NCBI RefSeq assembly: GCF_000797495.1
Contig: NZ_JTGN01000003.1
Coordinates: 170,357 to 234,356, forward strand
Direction: 5' to 3'
From: Robinsoniella peoriensis
GTDB taxonomy: Bacteria; Bacillota; Clostridia; Lachnospirales; Lachnospiraceae
DNA length: 64,000 nucleotides
Shown here piece after piece: positions 8,145 to 17,137 of this stretch (its first letter is position 1; each line of letters begins with the position of its first letter). The translations under genes were made by a program, and so were the position numbers. The notes beneath the pieces were generated by a model. It ran no database searches. It saw only the letters and a program-made list of their open reading frames with translations, and was not told the DNA's origin.

Positions 8145-9204
8145 GTTAGGGACAGCTGTAATCCCGGTAGTTTCCATCGCTGTCAGCTTCCTTGTATGTG
8201 CAGTTGTACTGCTGATCTTAAAGAAAAATCCAGTGATGGTTTATGGAGATCTGTTAAAGGGATGCGGTATACTCCCAAAAGAAAGCTATGCAGGTTCCAA
8301 GAATATGCTGACGGATTTTACCGGCTTTTTGAATGCATGGACCCCTCTGCTGTTTTCGGCATTGGCAGTTGCCGCAGCCTTAAAAGCTGGTCTTTTTAAT
8401 ATTGGAGTTTCAGGGCAGATGCTGGTATCCGGCTATCTCGCCACTGTTCTGGTAGGATATGGCGATCTGCCTGCAGTTGCAGCCAAACCCCTTGTGATTG
8501 TAATAGGCATCATAACAGGTGCTCTTATAGGAGGGATGGTAGGGAGTCTTAAATATCGTTTTGGCATAAATGAAGTAGTATCCACTATCATGATCAATTA
8601 TATTGCCCAGTATGTGATCAGTTTCTTTATTAATACATTTTATATCAATCCGGTATCCCGTCAGTCTAATCCGGTCAGCAAAGCGGCGAGGCTGACATTG
8701 ATGGATGTTACTGCAGGAAATATCAGGATTGACATACCGCTTGGCATTATACTTGCAGTTGCCGCCGTGGTATGGATGCGCTTTTTCTTTCAGAAGACGA
8801 CATCCGGATTCGAAATAAAAGCAGTTGGTGCCAGTCGCACCGCAGCCAAATATGCCGGAATGAATGTTGGAAAAAACATGGTGCTTGCAATGGTTATTTC
8901 CGGGGGGCTGGCGGGTTTGGCGGGCGTCACGTATTATCTGGGGTATTTTGGCTCTATTGGTCCAAGGACTTTGCCATCTGCAGGATTTGACGGTATTGCT
9001 GTAGCATTGCTCGGTGGAAATCAATCGATAGGTATTTTTTTCTCTTCCTTTCTCATCTCCATAATCAGCAAAGGAAGTACTTATATGAGTTCGGCATCTG
9101 GTGTAGAGGCTGAAATTGCATCTGTAATCACAGGGCTGATTCTGCTGATTTCTGCATGTAATGCTTATTTCTCACACCGGCTAAGCAAAATGGGAGGAAA
9201 GTGA
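8107..9204 (+). CDS. Nucleoside ABC transporter permease 1 (BMP-type)
   Basis: A 365-residue integral membrane protein of the branched-chain-type permease family used by BMP importers (NupP-like). It has an N-terminal helix (IPVVSIAVSFLVCAVVLLIL), a periplasmic loop, and the conserved stretch LKAGLFNIGVSGQML followed by many helices, and ends with VITGLILLISACNAYF. Start ATG has GGGAGGCAG upstream and lies inside the end of the ATPase gene; the stop overlaps the next permease. It pairs with that protein to form the channel. Confidence 0.9.
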   Translation: MKKQIVPLREKDKLGTAVIPVVSIAVSFLVCAVVLLILKKNPVMVYGDLLKGCGILPKESYAGSKNMLTDFTGFLNAWTPLLFSALAVAAALKAGLFNIGVSGQMLVSGYLATVLVGYGDLPAVAAKPLVIVIGIITGALIGGMVGSLKYRFGINEVVSTIMINYIAQYVISFFINTFYINPVSRQSNPVSKAARLTLMDVTAGNIRIDIPLGIILAVAAVVWMRFFFQKTTSGFEIKAVGASRTAAKYAGMNVGKNMVLAMVISGGLAGLAGVTYYLGYFGSIGPRTLPSAGFDGIAVALLGGNQSIGIFFSSFLISIISKGSTYMSSASGVEAEIASVITGLILLISACNAYFSHRLSKMGGK

Positions 9205-10163
9205 TGGAAGGGATAATTATAGATGGACTGTCATTTGCACTGCCCCTGTTTGTCATGGCAATTGGAGGGATTTACAGTGAAAAAAGCGGAATAACCAATC
9301 TGGCATTGGAGGGCTTGCAAGGTTTTGGGGCATTTTCAGGAGCTTTGGCGGCTGTATTTGCCATGTCTTATTTTGGGGCTGAGTCACAGATAACTTTTTA
9401 TATTGCATTGGCATGTGCTGTTGCCGGAGGTATTGTGTATTCCATGCTTCATGCGGTTTTGTGTATTCGTTTCCGTGCCAATCAGGTAATCAGCGGAGTG
9501 GTAATGAATATACTTGCCATGGCGCTGACATCTTTTATGACGAAACAGATAAACAGCAGTATTTTCTCCAGCCCCTCCGATAAATTCGTACTTGGGGTAT
9601 CCAGCCGTTTTAGCATACCGCTATTATCAGAGATTCCGATAATTGGAGCAGTGTTTCAGGATATATATCCGTTTGAGATTATTATACTGGCAATTATGGT
9701 TTTGGCATGGTATATTCTATATAAAACAGGTTTTGGTATGCATCTGAGGGCGTGTGGAGATAATCCACATGCAGTTGACGCTGCCGGAGTTGATGTTGAA
9801 AAGGTGCGTTTTCTGGCGGTCGGCATATCGGGAGCCCTTTCTGCGGTGGCTGGAATCAGTTTTGCATATTCCATATCTGCTAATTTTTCATCGGGAATTT
9901 ATGCCGGATACGGATACCTTTCTATAGCGGCAATGATATTTGGAAACTGGAGAATCATTCCCACCTTAGGAGCCTGTCTGCTTTTTGGCTTTGCCAGATC
10001 AGGAGGATATCAATTGGTCAGGGTTTTGAATATGCCGGGTACTTATTCTGATCTGGTGATGATTCTGCCTTATGTCCTTACGCTGCTGCTGCTGGTGTTC
10101 TTCTCCAGGCATAACCATGCGCCGCGGGCTTTGGGCGAAATATATGATAAAGGGAAACGGTAA
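9204..10163 (+). CDS. Nucleoside ABC transporter permease 2 (BMP-type)
   Basis: The second membrane subunit (319 residues, NupQ-like). It contains KSGITNLALEGLQGFGAFSGAL near the N-terminus, the family's equivalent of the FNIG block in permease 1, and GFGMHLRACGDNPHAVDAAGVDV, the cytoplasmic coupling region. A GTG at 9201 is possible; the ATG at 9204 is preferred because GGAGGAAA precedes it at normal spacing. Last gene of the importer; 72 bases separate it from the deaminase-like gene. Confidence 0.9.
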   Translation: MEGIIIDGLSFALPLFVMAIGGIYSEKSGITNLALEGLQGFGAFSGALAAVFAMSYFGAESQITFYIALACAVAGGIVYSMLHAVLCIRFRANQVISGVVMNILAMALTSFMTKQINSSIFSSPSDKFVLGVSSRFSIPLLSEIPIIGAVFQDIYPFEIIILAIMVLAWYILYKTGFGMHLRACGDNPHAVDAAGVDVEKVRFLAVGISGALSAVAGISFAYSISANFSSGIYAGYGYLSIAAMIFGNWRIIPTLGACLLFGFARSGGYQLVRVLNMPGTYSDLVMILPYVLTLLLLVFFSRHNHAPRALGEIYDKGKR

Positions 10164-10235
10164 TTTAACGTTATTAATTTAAATGAATAAAATAGCAGAT
10201 GAATTTAAGAAATGATGAAATGGGGGAAGAGACAC

Positions 10236-11504
10236 ATGAATATACGTTTATATAATGCAAGAATTTTAACACTGGCAAATGGATTTGAGATTGAACGTGG
10301 GGAAGTACATGTTAAAGGCAGTTTGATTTCATATGTAGGAGAGGAAAAAGAGAACAGGGAAAACTGGGACAGGGAAATCAACTGCATGGACAATTTACTG
10401 ATGCCGGGATTTAAGAATGCACATACCCACTCCGGGATGACCTTTCTGCGCTCTTTTGCAGATGATATGCCGCTGCTTGACTGGCTGCATCAGCAGGTCT
10501 TCCCTATGGAGGCGAAATTAAATGCAGATGATATATACCACCTATCCAAGCTTGCCATTATGGAATATCTGACAAGCGGAATAACTGCTAATTTTGATAT
10601 GTACCTTACTCCGGATACTATAGCGCAGGCATCTGTGGACTGTGGTTTTCGAACCGTCATGACCAGTGGATTAAACGACTTTACCCAGTCGGTGGAGCTG
10701 ATGGATGAGTGGTATCGGAAATACAATCGTTATCATGAATTAATTAGTTTTAAAATTGGATTTCATGCAGAATATACCACGTCCAGAGAATTGTTAGAAG
10801 GAGTGGCAGATCTGGCCGGGAAATATCAGGCTCCCGTTTATACCCATAATTCCGAGAGTCTTTCTGAAGTTGAGGGATGCATGGAACGCAATCATATGAC
10901 GCCTACTGCTTATCTTAATCAGTTTGGGATGTTCCGATATGGAGGGGGAGGGTACCACTGTGTGCATATGACGGAAGAAGATTTACAAATCTTTCAGGAA
11001 CATGGTATGTCAGTCATAACCAACCCCGGCTCCAATGCTAAACTGGCAAGCGGAACAGCCCCCATTAAAAGAATCCTGGATCTGGGAATTAATCTGGCGA
11101 TAGGCACAGATGGCCCGGCAAGCAATAACTGTCTGGATATGTTCCGTGAGATGTTCCTAACTACCGGATTAGCCAAACTCAGGGAAAATGATGCGTCCGT
11201 AGTAGATGCCAATCAGGTACTCTATGCAGCGACCGTTGGCGGCGCAAAGGCAATGGGATTAAAAGATTGTGATACCTTAGAAGAAGGAAAACTGGCGGAT
11301 CTGATCCTGATTGATTTGAACCAGCCCAATATGCAGCCTATAAATAATATAACAAAGAATATTGTATACAGCGGAAGCAAACAAAATATTAAGCTGACTA
11401 TGGTAAATGGGAAAGTGCTGTATGAGGACGGGGAGTTTCATATTGGTGTGGAGGCACAGGAAGTGTACGATAAAGTCAGACAGATTACGGAAAGTAAAAA
11501 ATAA
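10236..11504 (+). CDS. Amidohydrolase, probable nucleoside/SAH-type deaminase
   Basis: A metal-dependent amidohydrolase of 422 residues related to the MTA/SAH deaminase and chlorohydrolase group. Metal and catalytic motifs are PGFKNAHTHSGMT (HxH), the downstream MPLLDWLHQQVFPMEAKL, HNSESLSEVEG, HCVHMTEED and GTDGPASNN (late Asp). The ATG at 10236 is chosen over 10212 because GGGGGAAG lies just before it. Its position behind a purine-nucleoside importer and near punA suggests adenosine or a related nucleoside as substrate; the exact substrate is inference. Expected in the cytoplasm. Confidence 0.82.
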   Translation: MNIRLYNARILTLANGFEIERGEVHVKGSLISYVGEEKENRENWDREINCMDNLLMPGFKNAHTHSGMTFLRSFADDMPLLDWLHQQVFPMEAKLNADDIYHLSKLAIMEYLTSGITANFDMYLTPDTIAQASVDCGFRTVMTSGLNDFTQSVELMDEWYRKYNRYHELISFKIGFHAEYTTSRELLEGVADLAGKYQAPVYTHNSESLSEVEGCMERNHMTPTAYLNQFGMFRYGGGGYHCVHMTEEDLQIFQEHGMSVITNPGSNAKLASGTAPIKRILDLGINLAIGTDGPASNNCLDMFREMFLTTGLAKLRENDASVVDANQVLYAATVGGAKAMGLKDCDTLEEGKLADLILIDLNQPNMQPINNITKNIVYSGSKQNIKLTMVNGKVLYEDGEFHIGVEAQEVYDKVRQITESKK

Positions 11505-11545
11505 TTTATGAACTAAAAAAAAATACAAACACAATTAATAAACTA

Positions 11546-11715
11546 AAACTAATAGCCAGGACTAATAGCCAGAACTAATAGCCAGAACAGTTAGCCAGAA
11601 CTGATAGCCAGAACTAATAGCCAGAACTGATAGCCAGAACTGATAGCAAAAACGAATAAACAAAAACGTATAGCCAGAACTAATAGCCAAAAAACGAATA
11701 AACAAATAGAATAAA
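11546..11715 (+). repeat. Tandem array of about 13-base units
   Basis: The gap between the deaminase and the hydrolase is mostly repeats of AACTAATAGCCAG with variants (AACTGATAGCCAG, AACAGTTAGCCAG, ACGAATAAACAAA). There are roughly ten to twelve units, the clearest at 11550-11650, degenerating towards the 3' end. It ends just ahead of the ribosome site of the next gene. Confidence 0.85.
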
Positions 11716-11743
11716 TAACAACTAAATTTAACGGAGGAAACAT

Positions 11744-12499
11744 ATGCCATATTTTATATATCGAGACAAGAAATGCTGGTACGAAGAAAATGGGAAGGGA
11801 TATCCCCTTCTGTTACTGCATGGTAATACCGCGTCATCCAGAATGTTTGCAGAAGTTGAAAAATTGTACCGAAAGAATTTTAAAACCATATTGATTGATT
11901 TTCTGGGGAATGGCAAATCAGAACGTGTGGAAGAATTCCAGACAGATTTATGGTTTGACGAAGCGATGCAGGTAATAGCATTTTTAGAACAAACTGGCTA
12001 TCAGAAGGTAAACCTTATCGGAAGCAGCGGTGGTGCCCAGGTTGCAATTAATGTTGCGTTAGAGCGGCCGGATCTGGTAAATAAAGTAATAGCTGACAGT
12101 TTTGAAGGGGACACCCCTTTGAAGGCATTTGTAGAAAATGTTATAGAAGACAGAGAAGCATCCAAGCAGGACGAAGGTATAAGGGGCTTTTATATATTTA
12201 ATCATGGAGAAACCTGGGAACAGGTAGTAGACTGTGATACAAAAGCGATCCATGATCATTACATAGGGAACGGGAAATTCTTTCACAGGCCTTTATCAAT
12301 GCTTAAGGCAGATATATTATTTACAGGAAGCCGCGAGGATGAGTTTGCAACGCCTCAATTTTATGATGATGTGTATCAGGGACTGATTGAGAAAATTGGG
12401 CATGGCAAAATAAAGCTCTTTGAAAAAGGCGGACATCCTGCACTGTTGTCAAACGGGCAGGAATTTTATGAGGCAGCATGTAGTTTTTTACAAGAATAG
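11744..12499 (+). CDS. Alpha/beta-fold hydrolase
   Basis: A 251-residue soluble hydrolase. Motifs: oxyanion-hole HGNTAS (about residue 26), the nucleophile elbow GSSGGA with Ser at about position 90, an acid in the SREDEF region and the catalytic His in GGHPALLS near the C-terminus. ACGGAGGAAAC gives a strong ribosome site. It follows a tandem-repeat spacer after the purine cluster; whether it shares a transcript is unclear. Substrate cannot be predicted: esterase, lactonase or C-C hydrolase are all possible. Confidence 0.85.
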   Translation: MPYFIYRDKKCWYEENGKGYPLLLLHGNTASSRMFAEVEKLYRKNFKTILIDFLGNGKSERVEEFQTDLWFDEAMQVIAFLEQTGYQKVNLIGSSGGAQVAINVALERPDLVNKVIADSFEGDTPLKAFVENVIEDREASKQDEGIRGFYIFNHGETWEQVVDCDTKAIHDHYIGNGKFFHRPLSMLKADILFTGSREDEFATPQFYDDVYQGLIEKIGHGKIKLFEKGGHPALLSNGQEFYEAACSFLQE

Positions 12500-12576
12500 A
12501 GAACGCATAAAAAAATTTTAATGCCAACAGCTTAGTTCTGTATGGGAGAAAAGGTTTTTACTATAATCATTACATG

Positions 12577-12594
12577 GATTTTTTGCAAAAAATC
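12577..12594. repeat. Perfect 18-base palindrome
   Basis: GATTTTTTGCAAAAAATC lies between the hydrolase and the XRE gene. It could be a weak bidirectional terminator or an operator; nothing decides between them. Confidence 0.35.
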
Positions 12595-12705
12595 AATGAA
12601 TAGTTATATAAAAATATAATTATTAGAATGAATTAAACTTATAGTCCATTATAATTTTGCCGTATCTTGCATAAAATAAAGTCAAATGCAGGAGGGAAGA
12701 GCAAT

Positions 12706-13038
12706 ATGGTAGTGGATTATATCGAATTAGGAAAAAGAATCAAGAAGATTAGAAAAAGTAAAGGCATTACCCAGGAACAGCTCGCGGAAAACATTGGCTT
12801 ATCTACACAATATATCAGTAATCTGGAAACTGCTAAGTCGAAAGGCAGTCTGGAAACAATCGTGAAAATAGCCAATATTTTCGAAGTCTCCGTGGATGAA
12901 CTTTTATGTGACAGTGTCAAGAAATCGAGAGATTTTCAATTGAATGATATTACGATGGAAATGCGTGATTGTACAAACAAAGAGATGAAAATGATATTAA
13001 AAGTAGTAAAAGCGTTAAAGGGAGGGATGAGAGAATAA
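12706..13038 (+). CDS. XRE-family helix-turn-helix regulator
   Basis: A 110-residue DNA-binding protein. Residues about 5-65 form an HTH_3 domain (LGKRIKKIRKSKGITQEQLAENIGLSTQYISNLE); the C-terminal part is short and charged and could mediate dimerisation. The ATG at 12706 follows GGAGGGA; an upstream TTG lacks support. It has its own terminator, so it is probably monocistronic. It lies just before an AgrA/AgrC-like pair, but no functional tie is visible. Confidence 0.88.
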   Translation: MVVDYIELGKRIKKIRKSKGITQEQLAENIGLSTQYISNLETAKSKGSLETIVKIANIFEVSVDELLCDSVKKSRDFQLNDITMEMRDCTNKEMKMILKVVKALKGGMRE

Positions 13039-13076
13039 ACAGCAAGCCGTATGTGTAGAGCGTACGGCTGTTTTTA
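13039..13076 (+). terminator. Rho-independent terminator after XRE gene
   Basis: AGCCGTA and TACGGCT form a stem around a short loop, followed by GTTTTTATA. Confidence 0.8.
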
Positions 13077-13157
13077 TATATAGTTAAAAAATTGATGAAG
13101 TACATCGGTTGCAGGATAAAGTGTGGGAATGAGATAAATACTATGGAGAGTGCAGTT

Positions 13158-13874
13158 ATGGTTAATATTGCAGTTGTAGATGACAATGAAAATTGTGCGG
13201 ATTTGATAAAACAGAATATTATTAATTATTTGAACAGCGAGAGGATAGAGAAAAATGTAGAAGTCTTTGGGAGTTCTAAGCAGTTATTATTTGCTTTAGG
13301 CGGTAACAAAAGTTATCAGATCTATTTCCTGGACATAGAACTACCGGATATGGATGGTTTAACACTCGCAGAAAAATTAGTGAAGCAGAGTGTTGAATCT
13401 TATATTATATTTATTACTTCGCATTTTGAAGTGGTTCTGGATGCTTTCAAGGTGAGGGCATTTCGTTTTATCCCCAAAGAAATGCTGGAAGAAAAGATTC
13501 CGGAAGCTCTTGAGGCAATTCAAAAGGAACTCAGTCTTCAGGCCGAAGAATACTATATTATTAATACGGAGCTGCGGTTTGAAAAAATATTATATCGGGA
13601 TATCATCTATATATTCAGGGATGGTAAGAATGCTGTATTTGTAACGAAAACAGGCAGCAGGCATGAACGGAAGAGCCTTCGCCAGGTATATGCAAAATTG
13701 TCGCCAAGGGATTTTGTTTTTATTGAAAAAGGATATATCATTAATATTTTTCATGTAGTTGGTTTGATGGGCAATGTTCTGGAAATGGAAGGCCGGATTA
13801 GTCTGAAAGTCAGCCAGTCCAGGCTGAAGGAAGTAAAAGAGAAAATACATACGTTCTGGAGGTATTATAAATGA
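13158..13874 (+). CDS. LytTR-family response regulator (AgrA/ComE-like)
   Basis: A 238-residue response regulator. The receiver domain has the acidic pair D8-D9 (AVVDDNEN), the phosphoacceptor Asp59 (YFLDIELPDMDG), a Thr in FITS, and a Lys in FIPKE. Residues about 140-236 are a LytTR DNA-binding domain (RDIIYIFRDGKNAVF, then a C-terminal QSRLKEVKEKIHTFW). The start at 13158 is preferred because GGAGAG lies seven bases upstream; an ATG at 13143 is possible. The stop overlaps the kinase start by four bases. LytTR regulators of this layout usually answer peptide-type signals. Confidence 0.92.
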   Translation: MVNIAVVDDNENCADLIKQNIINYLNSERIEKNVEVFGSSKQLLFALGGNKSYQIYFLDIELPDMDGLTLAEKLVKQSVESYIIFITSHFEVVLDAFKVRAFRFIPKEMLEEKIPEALEAIQKELSLQAEEYYIINTELRFEKILYRDIIYIFRDGKNAVFVTKTGSRHERKSLRQVYAKLSPRDFVFIEKGYIINIFHVVGLMGNVLEMEGRISLKVSQSRLKEVKEKIHTFWRYYK

Positions 13875-15175
13875 ACATATTTCTGGAAGGAATGCAATTT
13901 CTATTAACAGCGGCAGAAATACAGCTTTGTTTGAAAATGATGGGGATCTTCTTTGATAAAAGAGTATCCGGAAAAAAATATAATGTATTAATAGAGATCG
14001 TAACGATCTTCGTTGCGGCTATACTGGTTATGAACAGACGGGTTCTTTTATTTTCAAGATGGGTTCTGCTCCTGACGATCTTACTGGTCTTTCTTTCCGG
14101 ATTTTTGCTGTACCGGCAGAGTATTATACAAATTTTTACAATCTCTGCAATTTTCAATATTGGTCTGGCTTTGTCTGATCTGATGAACATATATCTGGTA
14201 AGCATTTTGGTCAGACGGCCTGATTTTGGGATTATAATTGATAATGATTTAAGTGTCAGCAGGGTCCTTATTCTGCTGTTTACAAGAGTGGGAGCATTTA
14301 TTTTATATAAACATTTAAAAGGTCTGTTTGAAAGGTCGTCCATTCGTATCAGCTATTATACAAAGGGACTCCTTATGCTTAGCGGGATTGGATTTATCGG
14401 AGTATCAAACTTTCAGAAGGTTTATGCAAATGAAGTCAGTATGGGATTTATAGCTGACTGGTTTTTGTTTTTGGCTCTGATTCTTATGATTGCTATGATA
14501 TTTGGACTTTATGTAATGTATCGGAACGAAAAAGAAAATACCAAGATGATACTTATCCGAAACCAGCTTCTGGAAGACAGCTGGGGTGATTTGAATCAGA
14601 TGTACCGCGATAATCAGAAGATTTTTCATGATTTAAAGAAACATGTGAATATTATGTACCGGTATATGAAGGTGGGAAAGCAGGAAGCTGCTATGGAGTA
14701 TATGGAAAGTATTATTGGTCCGGTAGAGGCATTAAACGAATGTGTATGGTCGGGAAATCAGATTATAGATTTAATCTTGAATTACAAAAAGACAGAGGCT
14801 ATACATAAAAATATTCATATGAAATGTAAAGTAGAGAAATTGAATAAGGTTATGGTAAAAGACAATGATATATGTGTTATTCTGGGAAATCTGCTGGATA
14901 ACGCCATTGAAGCGTGTGAATTAGTCCATTATGGGAAGAAATGGATTTCTGTGGAAATATCACAAAAAAACAGACTGCTGTTGATTTCTGTTAAAAACAG
15001 TATGGAAGTTCAGCCAATAAAAAGAAATGGACGGTTTGAGACCGGTAAAAAGGACAAGAAACTGCATGGCCTGGGGATGGAAAGTATTCAGTCGGCAGCG
15101 GATAAATATGGAGGCTGTGTGGAGTATGAATTTGATGACAAAATATTCAGGGTTTTTGTGACTTTATTTTTCTAA
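13871..15175 (+). CDS. AgrC-like GHKL sensor histidine kinase
   Basis: A 434-residue membrane sensor. About six hydrophobic segments fill residues 1-215, followed by a cytoplasmic HxxxK phosphorylation region with His253 (IFHDLKKHVN) and a GHKL ATPase domain containing the N box LGNLLDNAIEAC and a G box KKLHGLGMESI. This is the architecture of peptide-sensing AgrC/ComD kinases. It is coupled to the LytTR regulator by a four-base overlap. No AgrB-type processing protease is encoded next to it. Confidence 0.92.
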   Translation: MNIFLEGMQFLLTAAEIQLCLKMMGIFFDKRVSGKKYNVLIEIVTIFVAAILVMNRRVLLFSRWVLLLTILLVFLSGFLLYRQSIIQIFTISAIFNIGLALSDLMNIYLVSILVRRPDFGIIIDNDLSVSRVLILLFTRVGAFILYKHLKGLFERSSIRISYYTKGLLMLSGIGFIGVSNFQKVYANEVSMGFIADWFLFLALILMIAMIFGLYVMYRNEKENTKMILIRNQLLEDSWGDLNQMYRDNQKIFHDLKKHVNIMYRYMKVGKQEAAMEYMESIIGPVEALNECVWSGNQIIDLILNYKKTEAIHKNIHMKCKVEKLNKVMVKDNDICVILGNLLDNAIEACELVHYGKKWISVEISQKNRLLLISVKNSMEVQPIKRNGRFETGKKDKKLHGLGMESIQSAADKYGGCVEYEFDDKIFRVFVTLFF

Positions 15176-15306
15176 AGCGTGTCTCAGAATCCTAAGTATG
15201 TGGTCAAAAAACCTATCGTTAACGGACATCGCAGGACAATATTAAGAAAATGTGTTATGATTTCCCCATAGCAAGCAATGGTATATAAGAACGAAGGAGG
15301 AGATTA

Positions 15307-15360
15307 ATGACAAGAAATGGATATCGGGGAATTTTGGGAGAAAATGTGTGTACCCGATAA
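15307..15360 (+). CDS. Candidate 17-residue peptide downstream of the two-component system
   Basis: An ATG preceded by GAAGGAGGAG at ideal spacing opens MTRNGYRGILGENVCTR and a stop. The peptide is hydrophilic, with one Cys and three Arg. The strength of the ribosome site, the position just after an AgrA/C-like pair and a terminator about 90 bases downstream suggest a real small transcript. It does not match the AgrD pattern (no amphipathic leader or acidic tail) and no AgrB is present. It might instead be a leader or a chance frame. Confidence 0.3.
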   Translation: MTRNGYRGILGENVCTR

Positions 15361-15446
15361 GAAGTGTGAGTGAAGAAAAGTTAGTGGGAAAATTCCTGAC
15401 GCTGTAACAGAAGGCAGCGGTTCAGGAGAAAAATGAATGTAAAGGT

Positions 15447-15486
15447 AAGGCAGAAGCATGGGAGAAAAGCTTTTGCCTTATTTTTC
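15447..15486 (+). terminator. Rho-independent terminator
   Basis: AAGGCAGAAGC pairs with GCTTTTGCCTT (one G-U pair), followed by ATTTTTCT. It ends the short transcript after the kinase gene. Confidence 0.75.
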
Positions 15487-15643
15487 TCTGGATTTTCAGG
15501 AATAATGTAATTTTGAACAATGCCATTTCAATAAAAATATGGAATTTTGGAAACGGATAAAGTATAATGGAAATGCAATCCGGTATTTTCCGGCATTGCC
15601 TGTCGGATTTTGGATAAAACATAGGATGAAATGAGGAAATCGG

Positions 15644-16672
15644 ATGGAACGTGTGACAATGAAGGACATATCAAGAGAAGTGAATGTCTCTGTAAATGCT
15701 GTTTATAAGGCTTTGAATGGGAAAAGCGGGATTAGCCAGAAAACCAGGGAAGCCATTTTGAAAAAAGCAGATGAGCTGGGGTATCAGGTGAACCGTGCTG
15801 CCCAAAGTCTGGCACGTAAGCCCATCTGCATCGGAATCATTGCAACTGAGGAATGGCCAGAATATTATAATAATTTAAAAAAGGGTATACAGTTGGAGTT
15901 GGAGCAGCTGGCTGATTATAACATTTTGGGGAAATTTTATACGATTTCAGCACCCTATACCAAGGAGAAGGCCATGCAGGCAGTTTCGGATTGCCTGGAC
16001 GATCAGGTGGACGCTATTATTGCCTGCTCCTTCCATCAGGATGCAGGCAATAAAGGATTTGTGGAAGCCATGAATAAGCTGGCTGTTCCGGCGGTGGCAT
16101 TGGGGTCCGGTTTGGAGGGATTTAACTGTCTGTGCTGTGTAAAGGTAGATACCTATACTTCGGGAAGACTGGCAGCAGAACTCATGAGTCAGATAATACA
16201 GCCGGAGCAGGCTGCGGTCGCGTTTATTGGAAATAAGGATTTTGCGGAGCATAAAGAGAAAATGTCGGGCTTTTTGGAAGAAGCTAATGATAGAGGTATG
16301 AAGGTTGCAAGTGTCTTTGAAACACAAGATGATTCGCAGATTGCGTATTATTTGACGGATAAGCTTCTGGAGAGCGGTTCCAATATCGGCGGAATTTACA
16401 TCGCAACGGGCAACTCGGTTGCCGTTTGCAAATGCCTGAAGGATCACAAGGTTAAAAATATTAAGATTTTGGGAACGGACGTTTTTGAAGAACTCAGAAG
16501 TTATGTGAAGGATGGAACCATGAGCGGAATCATATTTCAGAATCCTGTAAAGCAGGGCAGATATGCCGTGAAAATGCTTTATCGTCATTTGGTTGAGCAC
16601 GCGGAGGTGGAAAAGGAGCTCTTGATTGCACCCCAGGTTGTATTGAAAAGCATCATTGATTACTATTCTTGA
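15644..16672 (+). CDS. LacI-family transcriptional regulator (paralogue 1)
   Basis: A 342-residue LacI-type regulator. The N-terminal headpiece is VTMKDISREVNVSVNAVYKALNG with hinge helix sequence VNRAAQSLARKP; residues 60 onwards form a sugar-binding periplasmic-protein fold. About three quarters of residues are identical, by eye, to the LacI regulator at 17156, including the effector-domain motif GNSVAVCKCLKD. Transcribed alone and closed by a hairpin terminator. Probably senses a galactoside or related sugar, since the paralogue heads the galactoside operon; the ligand is inference. Confidence 0.9.
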   Translation: MERVTMKDISREVNVSVNAVYKALNGKSGISQKTREAILKKADELGYQVNRAAQSLARKPICIGIIATEEWPEYYNNLKKGIQLELEQLADYNILGKFYTISAPYTKEKAMQAVSDCLDDQVDAIIACSFHQDAGNKGFVEAMNKLAVPAVALGSGLEGFNCLCCVKVDTYTSGRLAAELMSQIIQPEQAAVAFIGNKDFAEHKEKMSGFLEEANDRGMKVASVFETQDDSQIAYYLTDKLLESGSNIGGIYIATGNSVAVCKCLKDHKVKNIKILGTDVFEELRSYVKDGTMSGIIFQNPVKQGRYAVKMLYRHLVEHAEVEKELLIAPQVVLKSIIDYYS

Positions 16673-16687
16673 ATATTATCCGAATGA

Positions 16688-16730
16688 GAACACTTATATC
16701 TATGAAGTAACATAGGTATAGGTGTTTTTT
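16688..16730 (+). terminator. Rho-independent terminator after LacI paralogue 1
   Basis: AACACTTATATCTAT pairs imperfectly with ATAGGTATAGGTGTT, followed by TTTTT. Confidence 0.75.
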
Positions 16731-16934
16731 ATTATAGGAAAAATGCACTCTTTAAACTGTATGAATAAAAAAATGGATGTAAAACCATATCTTAGTGCTA
16801 GAGAGAAAATAACTATATACAAAATGCATAAAAAGTAAAATGTTTTTCTGGATATATTCACAAATATACCATAACATAATCAGGTATAAGAAAAAAGTAT
16901 TAAACATAATGGATAAAATAAATAAAAAAGACTA

Positions 16935-16963
16935 TTGACATACGAAAAAGTATATAGTATTAT
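16935..16963 (+). promoter_or_regulatory. Strong sigma-A promoter for LacI paralogue 2 and the galactoside operon
   Basis: TTGACA (16935-16940), exactly 17 bases, then TATTAT (16958-16963). The predicted start site at about 16970 is next to operator 16974-16987, so repressor binding would block initiation. No terminator is evident between here and the end of the galactoside genes. Confidence 0.8.
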
Positions 16964-16973
16964 GTGCTTAAAG

Positions 16974-16987
16974 GATAAACGTTCACC
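16974..16987. promoter_or_regulatory. LacI-type operator, proximal (imperfect)
   Basis: GATAAACGTTCACC has the same left half, GATAAACGTT, as the perfect palindrome at 17124 and a central CG step typical of LacI-family sites. It overlaps the predicted transcription start. Confidence 0.55.
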
Positions 16988-17123
16988 CTGTAAAAAAAGA
17001 AAAAAGTATAGACTAATACAGTTTATAAGAAGATTTATCTAAAAAACGAGTTAAATACAGAAGAAATTACTTTGTATAAGTGAAAAACTGTTATATAACG
17101 CATCATTTAAGCGACGACAATAA

Positions 17124-17137
17124 GATAAACGTTTATC
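17124..17137. promoter_or_regulatory. LacI-type operator, perfect 14-base palindrome
   Basis: GATAAACGTTTATC with central CG, 18 bases before the start codon of LacI paralogue 2. It fits autoregulation, and with the site at 16974 could allow looping or a roadblock. Confidence 0.65.

Larger units (their letters stand above)
15176..15643 (+). other. Non-genic stretch after the AgrC-like kinase gene
   Basis: This stretch of about 470 bases holds one very short reading frame with a strong ribosome site (15307-15360), a small hairpin CGCTG/CAGCG near 15400, and a terminator at 15447-15486. A possible LytTR-type half site (ATCGTTAACG) occurs near 15213. The remainder up to the LacI gene has an isolated TATAAT at about 15567 but no convincing -35. 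Confidence 0.5.

Noticed and set aside
8410-9024. Minus-strand frame of 204 codons inside the nucleoside permease
   Set aside because: It is antisense to a clearly conserved permease, is rich in Cys/His/Tyr without pattern and lacks a ribosome site.
11546-11715. CRISPR array
   Set aside because: Units are 13 bases in direct contact with no unique spacers, and no cas genes are near.
15947-16600. Minus-strand frame of 217 codons in LacI paralogue 1
   Set aside because: Shadow of a conserved LacI gene. The paralogue at 17156 does not keep the frame open over the same length.
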